Below, in pieces: positions 17,152-25,035 of a stretch of 36,351 nucleotides of DNA. Under the pieces are notes generated by a model that was not told the DNA's origin, did no database searches, and was given only the letters and a program-made list of their open reading frames with translations. Each line of letters opens with the position of its first letter. The first letter of the stretch is position 1. The position numbers and the translations under genes were made by a program. Origin of the DNA: Candidatus Methylomirabilis sp. (lineage in GTDB: Bacteria; Methylomirabilota; Methylomirabilia; Methylomirabilales; JACPAU01); NCBI GenBank assembly GCA_036000645.1, contig DASYVA010000017.1, positions 1-36,351 on the forward strand, written 5' to 3'.

Positions 17152-18467
17152 GGGGAGCGCGGCCCGCCCCGTCCCCGGTCCGCCTCCTGGACCTGACCCG
17201 GCGGGAGGCGGCGGGCTTCCTGCGCGAGTGGCAGCGGCGGCGGATGCAGAGCACGGCGGCCGCCGAGCGCGCCGTCCGGCCGATCCTGCGGGCCGTGCGG
17301 GAGGAGGGGGACCGGGCCCTCCTCGCCTACGCCCGCCGGCTGGATAGGGCGCGCCTCACGGCGGCGACGGTCCGGGTGACGCCGCGGGAGTTTGCCGCCG
17401 CGCGCCGGGCCGTGCCCCGGGCGGCGGCGGCCGCCCTGCGGTTCGCCGCGCGGCGGATCGAGGCCTTCCACCGGCGGGGCCTCCGGGCGTCCTGGTTCTT
17501 CCGCGAGCCGGGCTGCACCGTCGGGGTCCTCACCCGGCCGATCGGCTCCGTCGGCCTCTACGTCCCCGGGGGAAAGGCGGCCTACCCGTCCTCGGTCCTC
17601 ATGATGGCCATCCCGGCCGCCGTGGCGGGGGTCACCCGGGTGGCCATGGCGACCCCCGTCGGCCCGGACGGGAGGGTTCCCCCGGCCGTCCTGTTGGCCG
17701 CGGCGCTGGCGGGCGTAACCGAGGTCTACAAGGTCGGCGGGGCGCAGGCGATCGCAGCCCTGGCCTACGGGACCGCCTCGGTCCCGAAGGTGGAGAAGAT
17801 CGTCGGGCCCGGGAACATCTACGTCGCCGCCGCCAAGGCGCTCGTGGCCGGCGAGGTCGGGATCGACATGGTGGCCGGCCCGACGGAGATCGTGGTGGTG
17901 GCGGACGGGACGGCAAGGCCGGCCTACGTGGCGGCGGACCTCCTGTCCCAGGCGGAGCACGACGAGAGCGCCTCGGCCCTGCTCCTCACGCCGAGCCGCC
18001 CGCTCGCGGAGGCGGTGGCAGGGGCCCTGGCGGCCCGGCTCGGGTCGCTCCCCCGCCGGGCCGTGGCCGCGGCCTCGCTGAAGCGGTGGGGTGCCCTCTG
18101 CGTGACGGCCGATCTGGCCCAGGCCCTCGAGGTGGCCAACGCTCTCGCTCCGGAGCACCTGGAGCTGTGCGTGGCGGAACCCTGGACGCGCCTGGAGGCC
18201 GTCCGGAACGCCGGGGCCATCTTCCTGGGGCACTACGCTCCGGAGACGCTCGGGGACTACGTGGCGGGCCCGAGCCACGTCCTGCCCACGGGGGGGCGCG
18301 CCCGGTTCGCCTCGCCCCTGTCCGTGGAGGACTTTCAGAAGCGGAGCAGCGTCATTGCCGTGACGGCAGCGGGGCTCCGGCGCCTCGGGCGGCCGGCCAT
18401 GGCCCTGGCCGCCCTGGAGGGGCTCCAGGGGCACGGCGAGGCGGTGCGGGTCCGGCTTCAGGCATGA
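17148..18467 (+). CDS. hisD: Histidinol dehydrogenase
   Basis: Zinc enzyme that oxidises L-histidinol twice to L-histidine with NAD. 439 residues. Motifs include VGLYVPGGKAAYPSSVLM, the nucleotide-binding region KVGGAQAIAALAYGT, KIVGPGNIYVAAAK and IDMVAGPTEI. The metal and catalytic segments are LLSQAEHDESA and APEHLEL. GTG 17148 overlaps the hisG stop by four bases. The Arg-rich N-terminus before LLDLTRREA is not conserved. The stop overlaps hisC (ATGA). Confidence 0.96.
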   Translation: MRGARPAPSPVRLLDLTRREAAGFLREWQRRRMQSTAAAERAVRPILRAVREEGDRALLAYARRLDRARLTAATVRVTPREFAAARRAVPRAAAAALRFAARRIEAFHRRGLRASWFFREPGCTVGVLTRPIGSVGLYVPGGKAAYPSSVLMMAIPAAVAGVTRVAMATPVGPDGRVPPAVLLAAALAGVTEVYKVGGAQAIAALAYGTASVPKVEKIVGPGNIYVAAAKALVAGEVGIDMVAGPTEIVVVADGTARPAYVAADLLSQAEHDESASALLLTPSRPLAEAVAGALAARLGSLPRRAVAAASLKRWGALCVTADLAQALEVANALAPEHLELCVAEPWTRLEAVRNAGAIFLGHYAPETLGDYVAGPSHVLPTGGRARFASPLSVEDFQKRSSVIAVTAAGLRRLGRPAMALAALEGLQGHGEAVRVRLQA

Positions 18468-19534
18468 GCATGCGTCCACTCCAGGAGATCATCCGGCCCG
18501 AGGTGGCCCGCCTGACGGCCTACCAGGTGGAGGACCGCCCGCACCGGGTGAAGCTCGACGCCAACGAGAACCCCTATCCCCTCCCGGGGCCGGTCCAGGC
18601 GGCGGTCCAGGAAGCGCTCGGCCGCGTCCCGGCGAACCGCTATCCGGACCCGGCGGCGCGGGCGCTCAAGCGCCAGCTCGCCGGGGTCGCGGGGGTCCCG
18701 CCGGAGCAGATTCTCCTGGGGAACGGCTCCGACGAGCTCATCCAGATGATCCTGATGGCGGTGGCCCGGCCGGGGGCTGCGGTGCTGGCCCCGGCTCCCA
18801 CCTTCTCCATGTACGGCCTGACGGCGCAGGCCCTGGGCCTGCGGTTCGTGGAGGTGCCGCTGGCCGAAGGGTTTGTCCTGGAGCCCGCCCTCTTTCTCCG
18901 GAGGCTCCAGGAGGCCCAGCCGGCCGCCACCTTCATCGCCTACCCGAACACCCCCACCGGCAACTGCTACGACGCCGACGCGATCCGGGCGGTGCTCACC
19001 GCGGCCGCGGGGCTGGTCGTCCTGGACGAGGCCTACGTGGACTTCTCGGGGAAGACCTTCCTGCCGGACCTCCCCGCCCATCCGCACCTCCTCATCCTCC
19101 GGACCCTCTCCAAGGTCGGGCTGGCCGGCCTGCGGGTGGGGTACCTGGTCGGCCACGAGGCCGTCCTGGCCGAGCTGGAGAAGGTGCGCCTCCCGTATAA
19201 TCTCAATGCGCTCTCCCAGGCGGCGGCGACCGTGGTCCTGAAGCACCGGGACCTCCTCCGGCAGCAGGTGCGGGAGATCGTGGCAGAACGGGAGCGGCTC
19301 GCCGGGGCCCTGCGGGCCCTGCCCGGCCTCACCGTCTTCCCCTCGGAGGCGAACTTCCTCCTGGTCCGGACGGCCCGGCCCGCGCGGGAGGTATTCCGGA
19401 GGCTCCTCGACCGGGGGATCCTGGTGCGGGACTTTGCCGACGTGCGGTACCTGCGGGACTGCCTGCGGATCACGGTCGGGACGCCGGAGGAGAACGACGT
19501 CGTCGTGCGGGCCCTCCGGGAGGTGCTGGCCTAG
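18464..19534 (+). CDS. hisC: Histidinol-phosphate aminotransferase
   Basis: PLP enzyme that converts imidazole-acetol phosphate and glutamate to histidinol phosphate. 356 residues, fold type I aminotransferase. Motifs: KLDANENPYPLPG, NGSDELIQM, PNTPTGNC, LDEAYVDF. The PLP lysine is in LSKVGLAGLRVGYL (Lys217), and a C-terminal Arg lies in CLRITVGTPEEN. ATG 18464 overlaps the hisD stop (ATGA); a second ATG at 18470 is equally plausible. The TAG stop lies in the first bases of repeat copy B. Confidence 0.96.
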   Translation: MSMRPLQEIIRPEVARLTAYQVEDRPHRVKLDANENPYPLPGPVQAAVQEALGRVPANRYPDPAARALKRQLAGVAGVPPEQILLGNGSDELIQMILMAVARPGAAVLAPAPTFSMYGLTAQALGLRFVEVPLAEGFVLEPALFLRRLQEAQPAATFIAYPNTPTGNCYDADAIRAVLTAAAGLVVLDEAYVDFSGKTFLPDLPAHPHLLILRTLSKVGLAGLRVGYLVGHEAVLAELEKVRLPYNLNALSQAAATVVLKHRDLLRQQVREIVAERERLAGALRALPGLTVFPSEANFLLVRTARPAREVFRRLLDRGILVRDFADVRYLRDCLRITVGTPEENDVVVRALREVLA

Positions 19535-19768
19535 TGGCGCTCCAGGTTATCCGGCTCGACCCTGCCGCCCCGTTCTGCCGCGGGTCCTGTCGCCGGGCGG
19601 CCCCCTGCGCGTCCGGGCGTCGTCACCCGCTCCGCCCCTTCCGCAATGCGGTGCATTGCGAAAGGAGGCGGAGGGGGTCCCACTCCGCCCGGCCGCTCGG
19701 GGGCAGCGCCCGGCGCCACCCGCGGCTCGGGAGCAATCGTCCGGGCAATTGGGCGGCCTGACACCAGG
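19531..19768 (-). repeat. Structured intergenic repeat, copy B (between hisC and hisB), inverted relative to copy A
   Basis: Fills the hisC-hisB gap. The core 19575-19728 is the reverse complement of copy A core with about 93% identity. The same outer and middle 9-bp stems are sequence-identical, and the terminal hairpin is 19630-19673. Relative to copy A, eight of the roughly 11 changes fall in that hairpin. They comprise two full compensatory pair changes (A-T to C-G, C-G to T-A), two wobble/pair exchanges and two loop changes. The left end carries the hisC stop codon; the right end reaches the hisB ribosome site. With copy A it brackets exactly hisG-hisD-hisC. Confidence 0.9.
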
Positions 19769-19776
19769 AGGGGCGG

Positions 19777-20364
19777 ATGGTGCGGCGGGGGCTAGTGCAC
19801 CGGAAGACGAGCGAGACCGACGTCCGGGTGGAGCTCGTGGTGGATGGCCAGGGCCGCTCCCAGGTGGAGACGGGCCTGCCCTTCTTCAACCACATGCTGG
19901 CCCAACTGGCGCGCCACGGCCTCTTCGACCTCACCATCCGGGCGAAGGGGGACCTGGAGGTGGACGCGCACCACACCATGGAAGACGTCGGGCTCGCCCT
20001 GGGGGAGGCCTTCACGCAGGCGCTCGGGGAGAAGGTGGGGATCCGGCGCTTCGGGTGCGCCACGGTGCCCATGGACGATGCGCTCGGGTGGGTCGCCGTG
20101 GATCTGAGCGGCCGGCCCTACCTGGTCTACCGGGCTGACCAGCTCACGGGGAAAGTCGGGGAGTTCGACGCCCAGCTTCTGAAGGAGTTCTTCCGCGCGC
20201 TGGCGACGGCCATGAAGGCGAACGTGCACATCGGGGTCTCCTACGGGGAGAACACGCACCACATGGCCGAGGCGGTCTTCAAGGCCGCCGCGCGGGCGTT
20301 GGGAGAGGCGACGGCGCGGGATCCCCGGGTTCCGGATGTCCCCTCCACCAAGGGGAGCCTCTGA
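19777..20364 (+). CDS. hisB: Imidazoleglycerol-phosphate dehydratase
   Basis: Manganese enzyme that removes water from IGP to give imidazole-acetol phosphate. 195 residues, the monofunctional form without the phosphatase domain found in E. coli HisB. Family motifs: LPFFNHML, the metal-binding HHTMEDVG and ENTHHMAEAVFKA, and the C-terminal VPSTKGSL. ATG 19777 has AGGAGGGG about 5 bases upstream, at the edge of repeat B. hisH follows after 3 bases. Confidence 0.97.
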   Translation: MVRRGLVHRKTSETDVRVELVVDGQGRSQVETGLPFFNHMLAQLARHGLFDLTIRAKGDLEVDAHHTMEDVGLALGEAFTQALGEKVGIRRFGCATVPMDDALGWVAVDLSGRPYLVYRADQLTGKVGEFDAQLLKEFFRALATAMKANVHIGVSYGENTHHMAEAVFKAAARALGEATARDPRVPDVPSTKGSL

Positions 20365-20367
20365 CCC

Positions 20368-21012
20368 ATGATCGCCATCATTGACTCGGGGATCGCCAAC
20401 CTCCGGAGCGTCCAGAAGGCTCTGGAGCGGGTGGGCCACGAGGCGAAGGTGGTGGAGGATCCCCGGCTGCTCCGGGAGGCGCGGGGGATCGTCCTCCCTG
20501 GCGTCGGGGCTTTCGCCGACGGGATCGCCAAGCTCACGCGGGCCGGCTTCATCGAGCCCCTCCTCCGGGAGATCGAGGGGGGCAAGCCGGTCCTGGGCAT
20601 CTGCCTGGGCCTGCACTTTCTCTTCTCGGAGAGCGAGGAGTTCGGGCGGCACCCCGGCCTGAACCTTCTTCCGGGGAAGGTGGTCCGGTTCCCCGCGCAG
20701 CGGCCCGCGGGCGGCGGGGAGATCCCCGCTCCCCTGAAGGTCCCCCTCATCGGCTGGGTCCCGATCCAGATCCGGAGGGAGGTGCCGCTCTTGCGCGGCA
20801 TCCCGGACGGGAGCCACTTCTACTTCGTGCACTCCTACTACGTGGCGCCGGCGGAGGCGGAGGTCGTGGCCGCCACGGCCACCCACGGGATCCCCTTCAC
20901 GGCGGTCATCCGGCGGGAGAACCTGATGGCCACCCAGTTCCACCCGGAGAAGAGCCAGGGGCTGGGGCTCACCCTCCTGCGGAACTTCGGGGACCTCGCC
21001 GCGCGATGCTGA
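20368..21012 (+). CDS. hisH: Imidazole glycerol phosphate synthase, glutaminase subunit
   Basis: Class I glutamine amidotransferase that passes ammonia to HisF. 214 residues. Catalytic Cys in GICLGLHFLF, and His and Glu in QFHPEKSQ. The oxyanion-strand region LPGVGAFADG is present. Two family motifs are altered: the usual PHMGWN is PLIGWV, and MGNLRSV is IANLRSV. The fold and triad look complete, so activity is expected. ATG 20368. The stop lies inside hisA (7-base overlap). Confidence 0.93.
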   Translation: MIAIIDSGIANLRSVQKALERVGHEAKVVEDPRLLREARGIVLPGVGAFADGIAKLTRAGFIEPLLREIEGGKPVLGICLGLHFLFSESEEFGRHPGLNLLPGKVVRFPAQRPAGGGEIPAPLKVPLIGWVPIQIRREVPLLRGIPDGSHFYFVHSYYVAPAEAEVVAATATHGIPFTAVIRRENLMATQFHPEKSQGLGLTLLRNFGDLAARC

Positions 21013-21737
21013 TCATCCCGGCGATCGACCTCCGGGGCGGGCGCTGCGTCCGGCTCCTGCAGGGAGACCCGACCCGGGAGAAGGCGTACAGCGACGATCC
21101 GCCCGCCGTGGCATCGGCCTTCGCCGCGGCCGGAGCGTCCCGCCTGCACGTGGTGGACCTGGATGGGGCGCTCGGGACCGGGAGCGGCAATCGCCCCGTC
21201 ATCGCTCGGATCGCGGCCGCGAGCGGGCTCGCCCTGCAAGTGGGGGGGGGCCTCCGCCGGCTCGTCGACATCGAGGGGGTCCTCACGGCCGGGGCGAACT
21301 GGGTCATCCTGGGGACCGCGGCGATCGAGGAGCCGGCCCTGGTCCGGGAGGCGGCCGCGCGGTTTCCGGCGCGGATCCTCGTGGGGATTGACGCCCGGGG
21401 GGGGCGAGTGGCGGTGCGGGGGTGGCAGGCCGACACGGGCCGGGACGCCGCGGAGGTGGCCGGGGAGGCGGTCGCCCTCGGCGCGGCCGGCCTCATTCAC
21501 ACGGACATCGCGGCCGATGGGATGCTCCGCGGGCCGAACCTGACCGAGCTCGCGCGGGTCGCGGCGGCCGCCGGCGTCCCGATCCTCGCCTCGGGAGGGA
21601 TCGGAACGATGGATCACCTCGAGGCGGTGGCGAATCTGGCGCCCCGCGGGGTGACCGGGGCGATCCTCGGGCGGGCGCTCTACGAGGGGACGGTCGACCT
21701 GGCCGCGGCCATCCGCCGGTTCCGGGGTGGGCCCTGA
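21006..21737 (+). CDS. hisA: ProFAR isomerase
   Basis: 1-(5-phosphoribosyl)-5-[(5-phosphoribosylamino)methylideneamino]imidazole-4-carboxamide isomerase, a TIM-barrel enzyme. 243 residues. The acid Asp in [14 protein letters not shown], then [14 protein letters not shown] and [13 protein letters not shown] (second catalytic Asp). The phosphate loop [11 protein letters not shown] follows. ATG 21006 overlaps hisH by 7 bases. hisF begins just after its stop. Confidence 0.96.
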   Translation: MLIIPAIDLRGGRCVRLLQGDPTREKAYSDDPPAVASAFAAAGASRLHVVDLDGALGTGSGNRPVIARIAAASGLALQVGGGLRRLVDIEGVLTAGANWVILGTAAIEEPALVREAAARFPARILVGIDARGGRVAVRGWQADTGRDAAEVAGEAVALGAAGLIHTDIAADGMLRGPNLTELARVAAAAGVPILASGGIGTMDHLEAVANLAPRGVTGAILGRALYEGTVDLAAAIRRFRGGP

Positions 21738-21738
21738 G

Positions 21739-22497
21739 GTGGTGGCCAAGCGAATCATCCCGTGCCTGGATGTCAAGGACGGGCGGGTGGTCAAGGGGGT
21801 GCGGTTCGTGGATCTCCGGGACGCCGGCGATCCCGCGCAGGCGGCGGCGGCCTACGACGCCGCCGGCGCCGATGAGCTGGTCTTCCTGGACATCACCGCC
21901 TCGCACGAGCGGCGCAAGATCCTCCTGGAGGTGGTCCGGCGGACGGCCGAGCAGGCCTTCACGCCCCTCACGGTGGGGGGCGGCATCACCTCCCTCGAGG
22001 ACATCCGGACGCTGCTCCTCGCCGGCGCCGACAAGGTCTCGATGAACACGGCGGCCGTGCAGGACCCGGACCTGATCCGGGAGGCGGCCGGGCGGTTCGG
22101 GAGCCAGTGCATCGTGCTGGCCATCGACGCCCGGGCGCGCCCGGGCGGGGGCTGGGAGGTGTTCGTCCACGGGGGGCGCACGCCCACGGGTCGCGAGGCC
22201 GTCGAGTGGGCGCGGCGAGGAGCAGCGCTCGGGGCCGGGGAAATCCTCCTGACCAGCATGGACCGGGACGGGACGAAGGACGGCTACGACCTGGCCCTGA
22301 CCGCCGCGGTGGCGGCTGCCGTGCCGGTCCCGGTCATTGCCTCCGGCGGCGCCGGGAAGCCGGAGCACCTGTATGCGGCCCTGACGGCGGGAGGGGCGGA
22401 TGCGGCGCTGGCCGCCTCGATCTTCCACTTCGGCGAGCTGAGCATCCCGCAGGCGAAGGCGTACCTGAGGGAGCGGGGCGTCCCCGTACGCCCCTGA
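21739..22497 (+). CDS. hisF: Imidazole glycerol phosphate synthase, cyclase subunit
   Basis: TIM-barrel cyclase that combines ammonia from HisH with PRFAR to give IGP and AICAR. About 252 residues. Catalytic Asp in [15 protein letters not shown], second Asp in VLAIDARA, phosphate-binding VGGGITS and [14 protein letters not shown] 21739 gives [10 protein letters not shown], the family-typical beginning. GTG 21742 and GTG 21727 (overlapping hisA) are alternatives. Confidence 0.95.
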   Translation: MVAKRIIPCLDVKDGRVVKGVRFVDLRDAGDPAQAAAAYDAAGADELVFLDITASHERRKILLEVVRRTAEQAFTPLTVGGGITSLEDIRTLLLAGADKVSMNTAAVQDPDLIREAAGRFGSQCIVLAIDARARPGGGWEVFVHGGRTPTGREAVEWARRGAALGAGEILLTSMDRDGTKDGYDLALTAAVAAAVPVPVIASGGAGKPEHLYAALTAGGADAALAASIFHFGELSIPQAKAYLRERGVPVRP

Positions 22498-22510
22498 AGA
22501 CGGGGAAGGG

Positions 22511-23212
22511 ATGGACGAGCTGCTGGCCACGCTGACCTTCGATGCCCAGGGCCTGATCCCCGCCGTCATACAGGATGACGCCAACGGGGACGTCCTCATG
22601 GTGGCCTACATGAACCGGGAGGCCCTGGAGAAGACGCTGCGGAGCGGCCTGACCCACTTCTACAGCCGCTCGCGCCGGCGCATCTGGCAGAAGGGGGAGA
22701 CCTCGGGGCACATCCAGCGGGTCCGGAGCGTCCACCTCGACTGCGACGCCGACGCCCTCCTCCTCCGGGTGGAGCAGGTGGTGGCGGCCTGTCACACCGG
22801 GAACCGCTCCTGCTTCTTCACGCGGCTTAAGCCGGATGGCCTCAGGACCGAGGAGGGGGAGCTGCGCTTCGACCCCGCTGTGGTCTACGGGGGGCTGCCG
22901 GCCGTGCTGCAGCGGGTCTTCGCGACCGTGCGGGGGCGGAAGGCCGCGGCCCCCCCCGGCTCCTATGTGGGGGACCTGTTCGCCGCCGGCCGGGAGCGGA
23001 TCCTCAAGAAGATCGGCGAGGAGACGACCGAGCTCCTCCTGGCCGCCCAGGGGGGGGAGCGGGAGGCCATCCGCTACGAGGTGGCGGACCTCTGGTTCCA
23101 CACGCTGGTCCTCCTGGCGGAGTGCGGCCTCACCCTGGAGGAAGTGGCAGGGGAGCTGGCGCGACGTGAGGGGAAGCGGAAGCCGGAGTATGGGCCGCCG
23201 GAAGGGGGGTGA
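22511..23212 (+). CDS. hisIE: Bifunctional phosphoribosyl-AMP cyclohydrolase / phosphoribosyl-ATP pyrophosphatase
   Basis: Fused HisI and HisE of 233 residues, catalysing steps 3 and 2 of histidine synthesis. The HisI half (about 1-110) has the zinc and magnesium motifs DCDADALLL and [12 protein letters not shown]. The HisE half (about 125-233) has the helical [10 protein letters not shown] and [16 protein letters not shown] 22511 has GGGGAAGGG upstream. The stop overlaps the next gene. Fusion of I and E is common. The window lacks a histidinol-phosphatase and HisZ. Confidence 0.96.
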   Translation: MDELLATLTFDAQGLIPAVIQDDANGDVLMVAYMNREALEKTLRSGLTHFYSRSRRRIWQKGETSGHIQRVRSVHLDCDADALLLRVEQVVAACHTGNRSCFFTRLKPDGLRTEEGELRFDPAVVYGGLPAVLQRVFATVRGRKAAAPPGSYVGDLFAAGRERILKKIGEETTELLLAAQGGEREAIRYEVADLWFHTLVLLAECGLTLEEVAGELARREGKRKPEYGPPEGG

Positions 23213-23562
23213 GGCTGGTGCCGGAGTGCCTCTTCTGCAGGATCGCGGCGAAGGAGGTCCCCAGCAAGGCGGTCTACGAGGACGGGGACCTCTACGCCTT
23301 CGAGGACATCAGTCCCCAGGCCCCCGTGCACGTCCTGCTGGTGCCCAAGCAGCACCTGGCCCACGCGCTGGACCTGACGGAGGCCTCGGCCCCCCTCATC
23401 GGGCGGCTCATCCTGGCGGCCAATCGGATCGCGCGGGAGCGGGGGGTGGCGGAGAGCGGGTTCCGGCTGGTTCTGAACACCAACCGGGATGGGGGGCAGC
23501 TCATCTTCCACCTCCACCTGCACCTGCTGGCGGGCCGGCCGATGGGGTGGCCGCCCGGCTAG
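23209..23562 (+). CDS. HIT family nucleotide-binding protein (HINT type)
   Basis: Small purine-nucleoside phosphoramidase-like protein, about 117 residues. N-terminal CLFC zinc-type pair, [21 protein letters not shown] in the core (19 residues around the first conserved His region), and the histidine triad HLHLHLL near the C-terminus. GTG 23209 overlaps the hisIE stop (GTGA); GTG 23218 (MPECLFC) matches the usual start better. A HIT gene after hisIE is a recurrent arrangement in diverse bacteria. The substrate is unknown. Confidence 0.9.
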   Translation: MRLVPECLFCRIAAKEVPSKAVYEDGDLYAFEDISPQAPVHVLLVPKQHLAHALDLTEASAPLIGRLILAANRIARERGVAESGFRLVLNTNRDGGQLIFHLHLHLLAGRPMGWPPG

Positions 23563-23578
23563 GCGTCCGAGATTCCGG

Positions 23579-23608
23579 TTGACAAGAGGGCGGCCGCCCG
23601 CCTATATT
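23579..23608 (+). promoter_or_regulatory. Promoter of the rpsU macromolecular-synthesis operon
   Basis: TTGACA at 23579-23584, an 18-base spacer and TATATT at 23603-23608. Starts 17 bases after the HIT stop. Predicted initiation near 23615 gives a leader of about 120 bases. Confidence 0.87.
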
Positions 23609-23640
23609 TACGGTGATCGATCTTCCTGGTGGACTGATCG

Positions 23641-23715
23641 CGAAACCCTTTGGATCCGCGGGCATCGGCCCTGGGACACAAAGGGTTTTGCGTCTTTGTA
23701 TGCTGACGCAAACCC
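23641..23715 (+). promoter_or_regulatory. rpsU leader with two mutually exclusive hairpins
   Basis: Stem 1: 23641-23652 pairs with 23679-23690 (12 bp including one G-T). Stem 2: 23683-23694 pairs with 23705-23715 (11 bp with one bulged T; its inner 8 bp TTTGCGTC/GACGCAAA are perfect). The 3' arm of stem 1 shares 8 bases (23683-23690) with the 5' arm of stem 2, so only one can form at a time. Stem 2 ends about 5 bases before the GAGAGG ribosome site of rpsU. No T-run follows, so control of translation or RNA stability is likelier than termination. The ligand or trigger is unknown. Confidence 0.65.
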
Positions 23716-23736
23716 AGCGAGAGGGGGGTGGGTCGC

Positions 23737-23937
23737 TTGACCAGTGTCGTGGTAAAGGAGGACGAGAGCTTCGAGACTGCCCTCCGCCGGTTCAAGAAGC
23801 AGGTCGAAAAGGCGGGAGTCCTCTCCGAGCTCCGCAAGCGCGAGCACTACGAGAAGCCCAGCGTCCGCCGCAAGAAGAAGGCGCTCGCGGCCCGCAAGAA
23901 GATGCTGAAGAAGATGCGGCTGATGCAGGGGCCTTGA
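23737..23937 (+). CDS. rpsU: 30S ribosomal protein S21
   Basis: Small basic protein that helps 30S subunits engage mRNA. 66 residues from TTG 23737: [22 protein letters not shown], then a Lys/Arg-rich C-terminus ([12 protein letters not shown]). TTG is preferred because it gives the usual S21 beginning and has GAGAGGGGGG 7-8 bases upstream. GTG 23728 would overlap that ribosome site and add MGR. First gene of rpsU-yqeY-cvpA-mutS2-dnaG-rpoD. The stop shares a base with the yqeY start. Confidence 0.93.
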   Translation: MTSVVVKEDESFETALRRFKKQVEKAGVLSELRKREHYEKPSVRRKKKALAARKKMLKKMRLMQGP

Positions 23938-24404
23938 TGGGGCTCCGCGCCCGTCTCGACGCTGACCTGAAGGAAGCCCTGAAGGCGGGAGAGAAGATCC
24001 GGGCGTCGGCCATCCGGATGCTCCTGACTGCCGTCAAGACCAAGGAGGTGGCGGAGGACCGGCGCGGCGATCGCCGGGCCCCGCTCCCGGACCCGGAGGT
24101 CCTCCAGGTCATCGCTAGCGCCTGCAAGCAGCGCCGGGACTCCATCGAGCAGTTCCGGGCCGGCGGGCGGCAGGATCTGGTGGAGAAGGAAACCGCGGAG
24201 CTGGCCGTGCTGGAGGCCTACCTCCCCCGGGCGCTGGCGCCCGAGGAGCTCCGGGCGGCCGTGGCCGAGGCGATCCGCGAGACCGGCGCCACTTCCCCCC
24301 GGGACATGGGGAAGGTGATGAGCCGCCTGATGCCCGAGTTGGCCGGGCGGGCTGACGGCAAGCTGGTGAGCGAGCTGGTCCGGGAGGCGCTCGGCAAGAC
24401 CTGA
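23937..24404 (+). CDS. yqeY: GatB/YqeY domain protein
   Basis: Stand-alone YqeY, related to the tail domain of the tRNA amidotransferase subunit GatB. 155 residues: helical N-terminal half with LRLLLTAVK-like RASAIRMLLTAVKTKEV, then AVLEAYLP and the C-terminal DMGKVMSRLMPELAGRADGK. The stand-alone form lacks a known essential reaction; a role in tRNA handling is inferred in the literature. ATG 23937 overlaps the rpsU stop by one base. The rpsU-yqeY pair is widespread. Confidence 0.92.
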   Translation: MGLRARLDADLKEALKAGEKIRASAIRMLLTAVKTKEVAEDRRGDRRAPLPDPEVLQVIASACKQRRDSIEQFRAGGRQDLVEKETAELAVLEAYLPRALAPEELRAAVAEAIRETGATSPRDMGKVMSRLMPELAGRADGKLVSELVREALGKT

Positions 24405-24413
24405 CGGAGGGCT

Positions 24414-25010
24414 ATGGGCGGGATCGACTGGCTCTTCGGCGCGGTCCTGGCCGGGTTTGCCGTGCGCGGCTTGTGCAGGGGACTCCTGCTGGAGTCCCTT
24501 GCGTTTTTTGGCCTCCTGGCCTCGACGGCCGTCGCCCTCGCGGGGGCGGGCCGGACCTCAGCCGCCCTGGCGGCGCTGGGCGTGCCGGGGCTCGTCAGTC
24601 TGGTCCTGGCCGGCGCCGGCCTCTTCCTGCTGGGGCTCCTGTGCACCGACGGCGCCGAGCGGCTCGCCCGCGCCCGCCTGAAGGAGTGGCGGAGGACGCG
24701 GACCGACCGGGCCGGGGGGGCCCTGGCCGGCCTGCTCAAGGGCGCCCTCCTGCTGAGCCTGGCGGCCGCCCTCCTCCTCCACGACGCGGTACCGCGGCTC
24801 CTCCGCCAGCCCGCGGAGGAGGGAGCCCTGCCGCGCCTTCTCGCCCCCGCCTCCCGCATACTCTACCAGGTGGCCCGCCCCCTCATCCCGGCGGGGCTCC
24901 TGGAGCGCGGAAAGGCCTTGGCGGTGGAGTGGGCCGCACGCGAGATCCTGCAGTCCACGCCGGCCGAGGCCCCTCGCCGGTCCCCGGTTCCCCGGGTTCG
25001 GCCCGCGTGA
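24414..25010 (+). CDS. cvpA: CvpA family membrane protein
   Basis: Inner-membrane protein of 198 residues. Four hydrophobic segments are seen at about 8-24, 28-46, 54-76 and 104-122, with the conserved early FGAVLAGFAVRGLCRG. The C-terminal tail is Arg/Pro-rich. CvpA was named for colicin V production; its molecular role is unclear, and links to envelope stress and cell-wall homeostasis are reported. The cvpA-mutS2 neighbourhood is recurrent. ATG 24414 has GACGGAGG upstream. Confidence 0.85.
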   Translation: MGGIDWLFGAVLAGFAVRGLCRGLLLESLAFFGLLASTAVALAGAGRTSAALAALGVPGLVSLVLAGAGLFLLGLLCTDGAERLARARLKEWRRTRTDRAGGALAGLLKGALLLSLAAALLLHDAVPRLLRQPAEEGALPRLLAPASRILYQVARPLIPAGLLERGKALAVEWAAREILQSTPAEAPRRSPVPRVRPA

Positions 25011-25035
25011 GGCCGCCCGTCCTCCGAGTCCCTCC

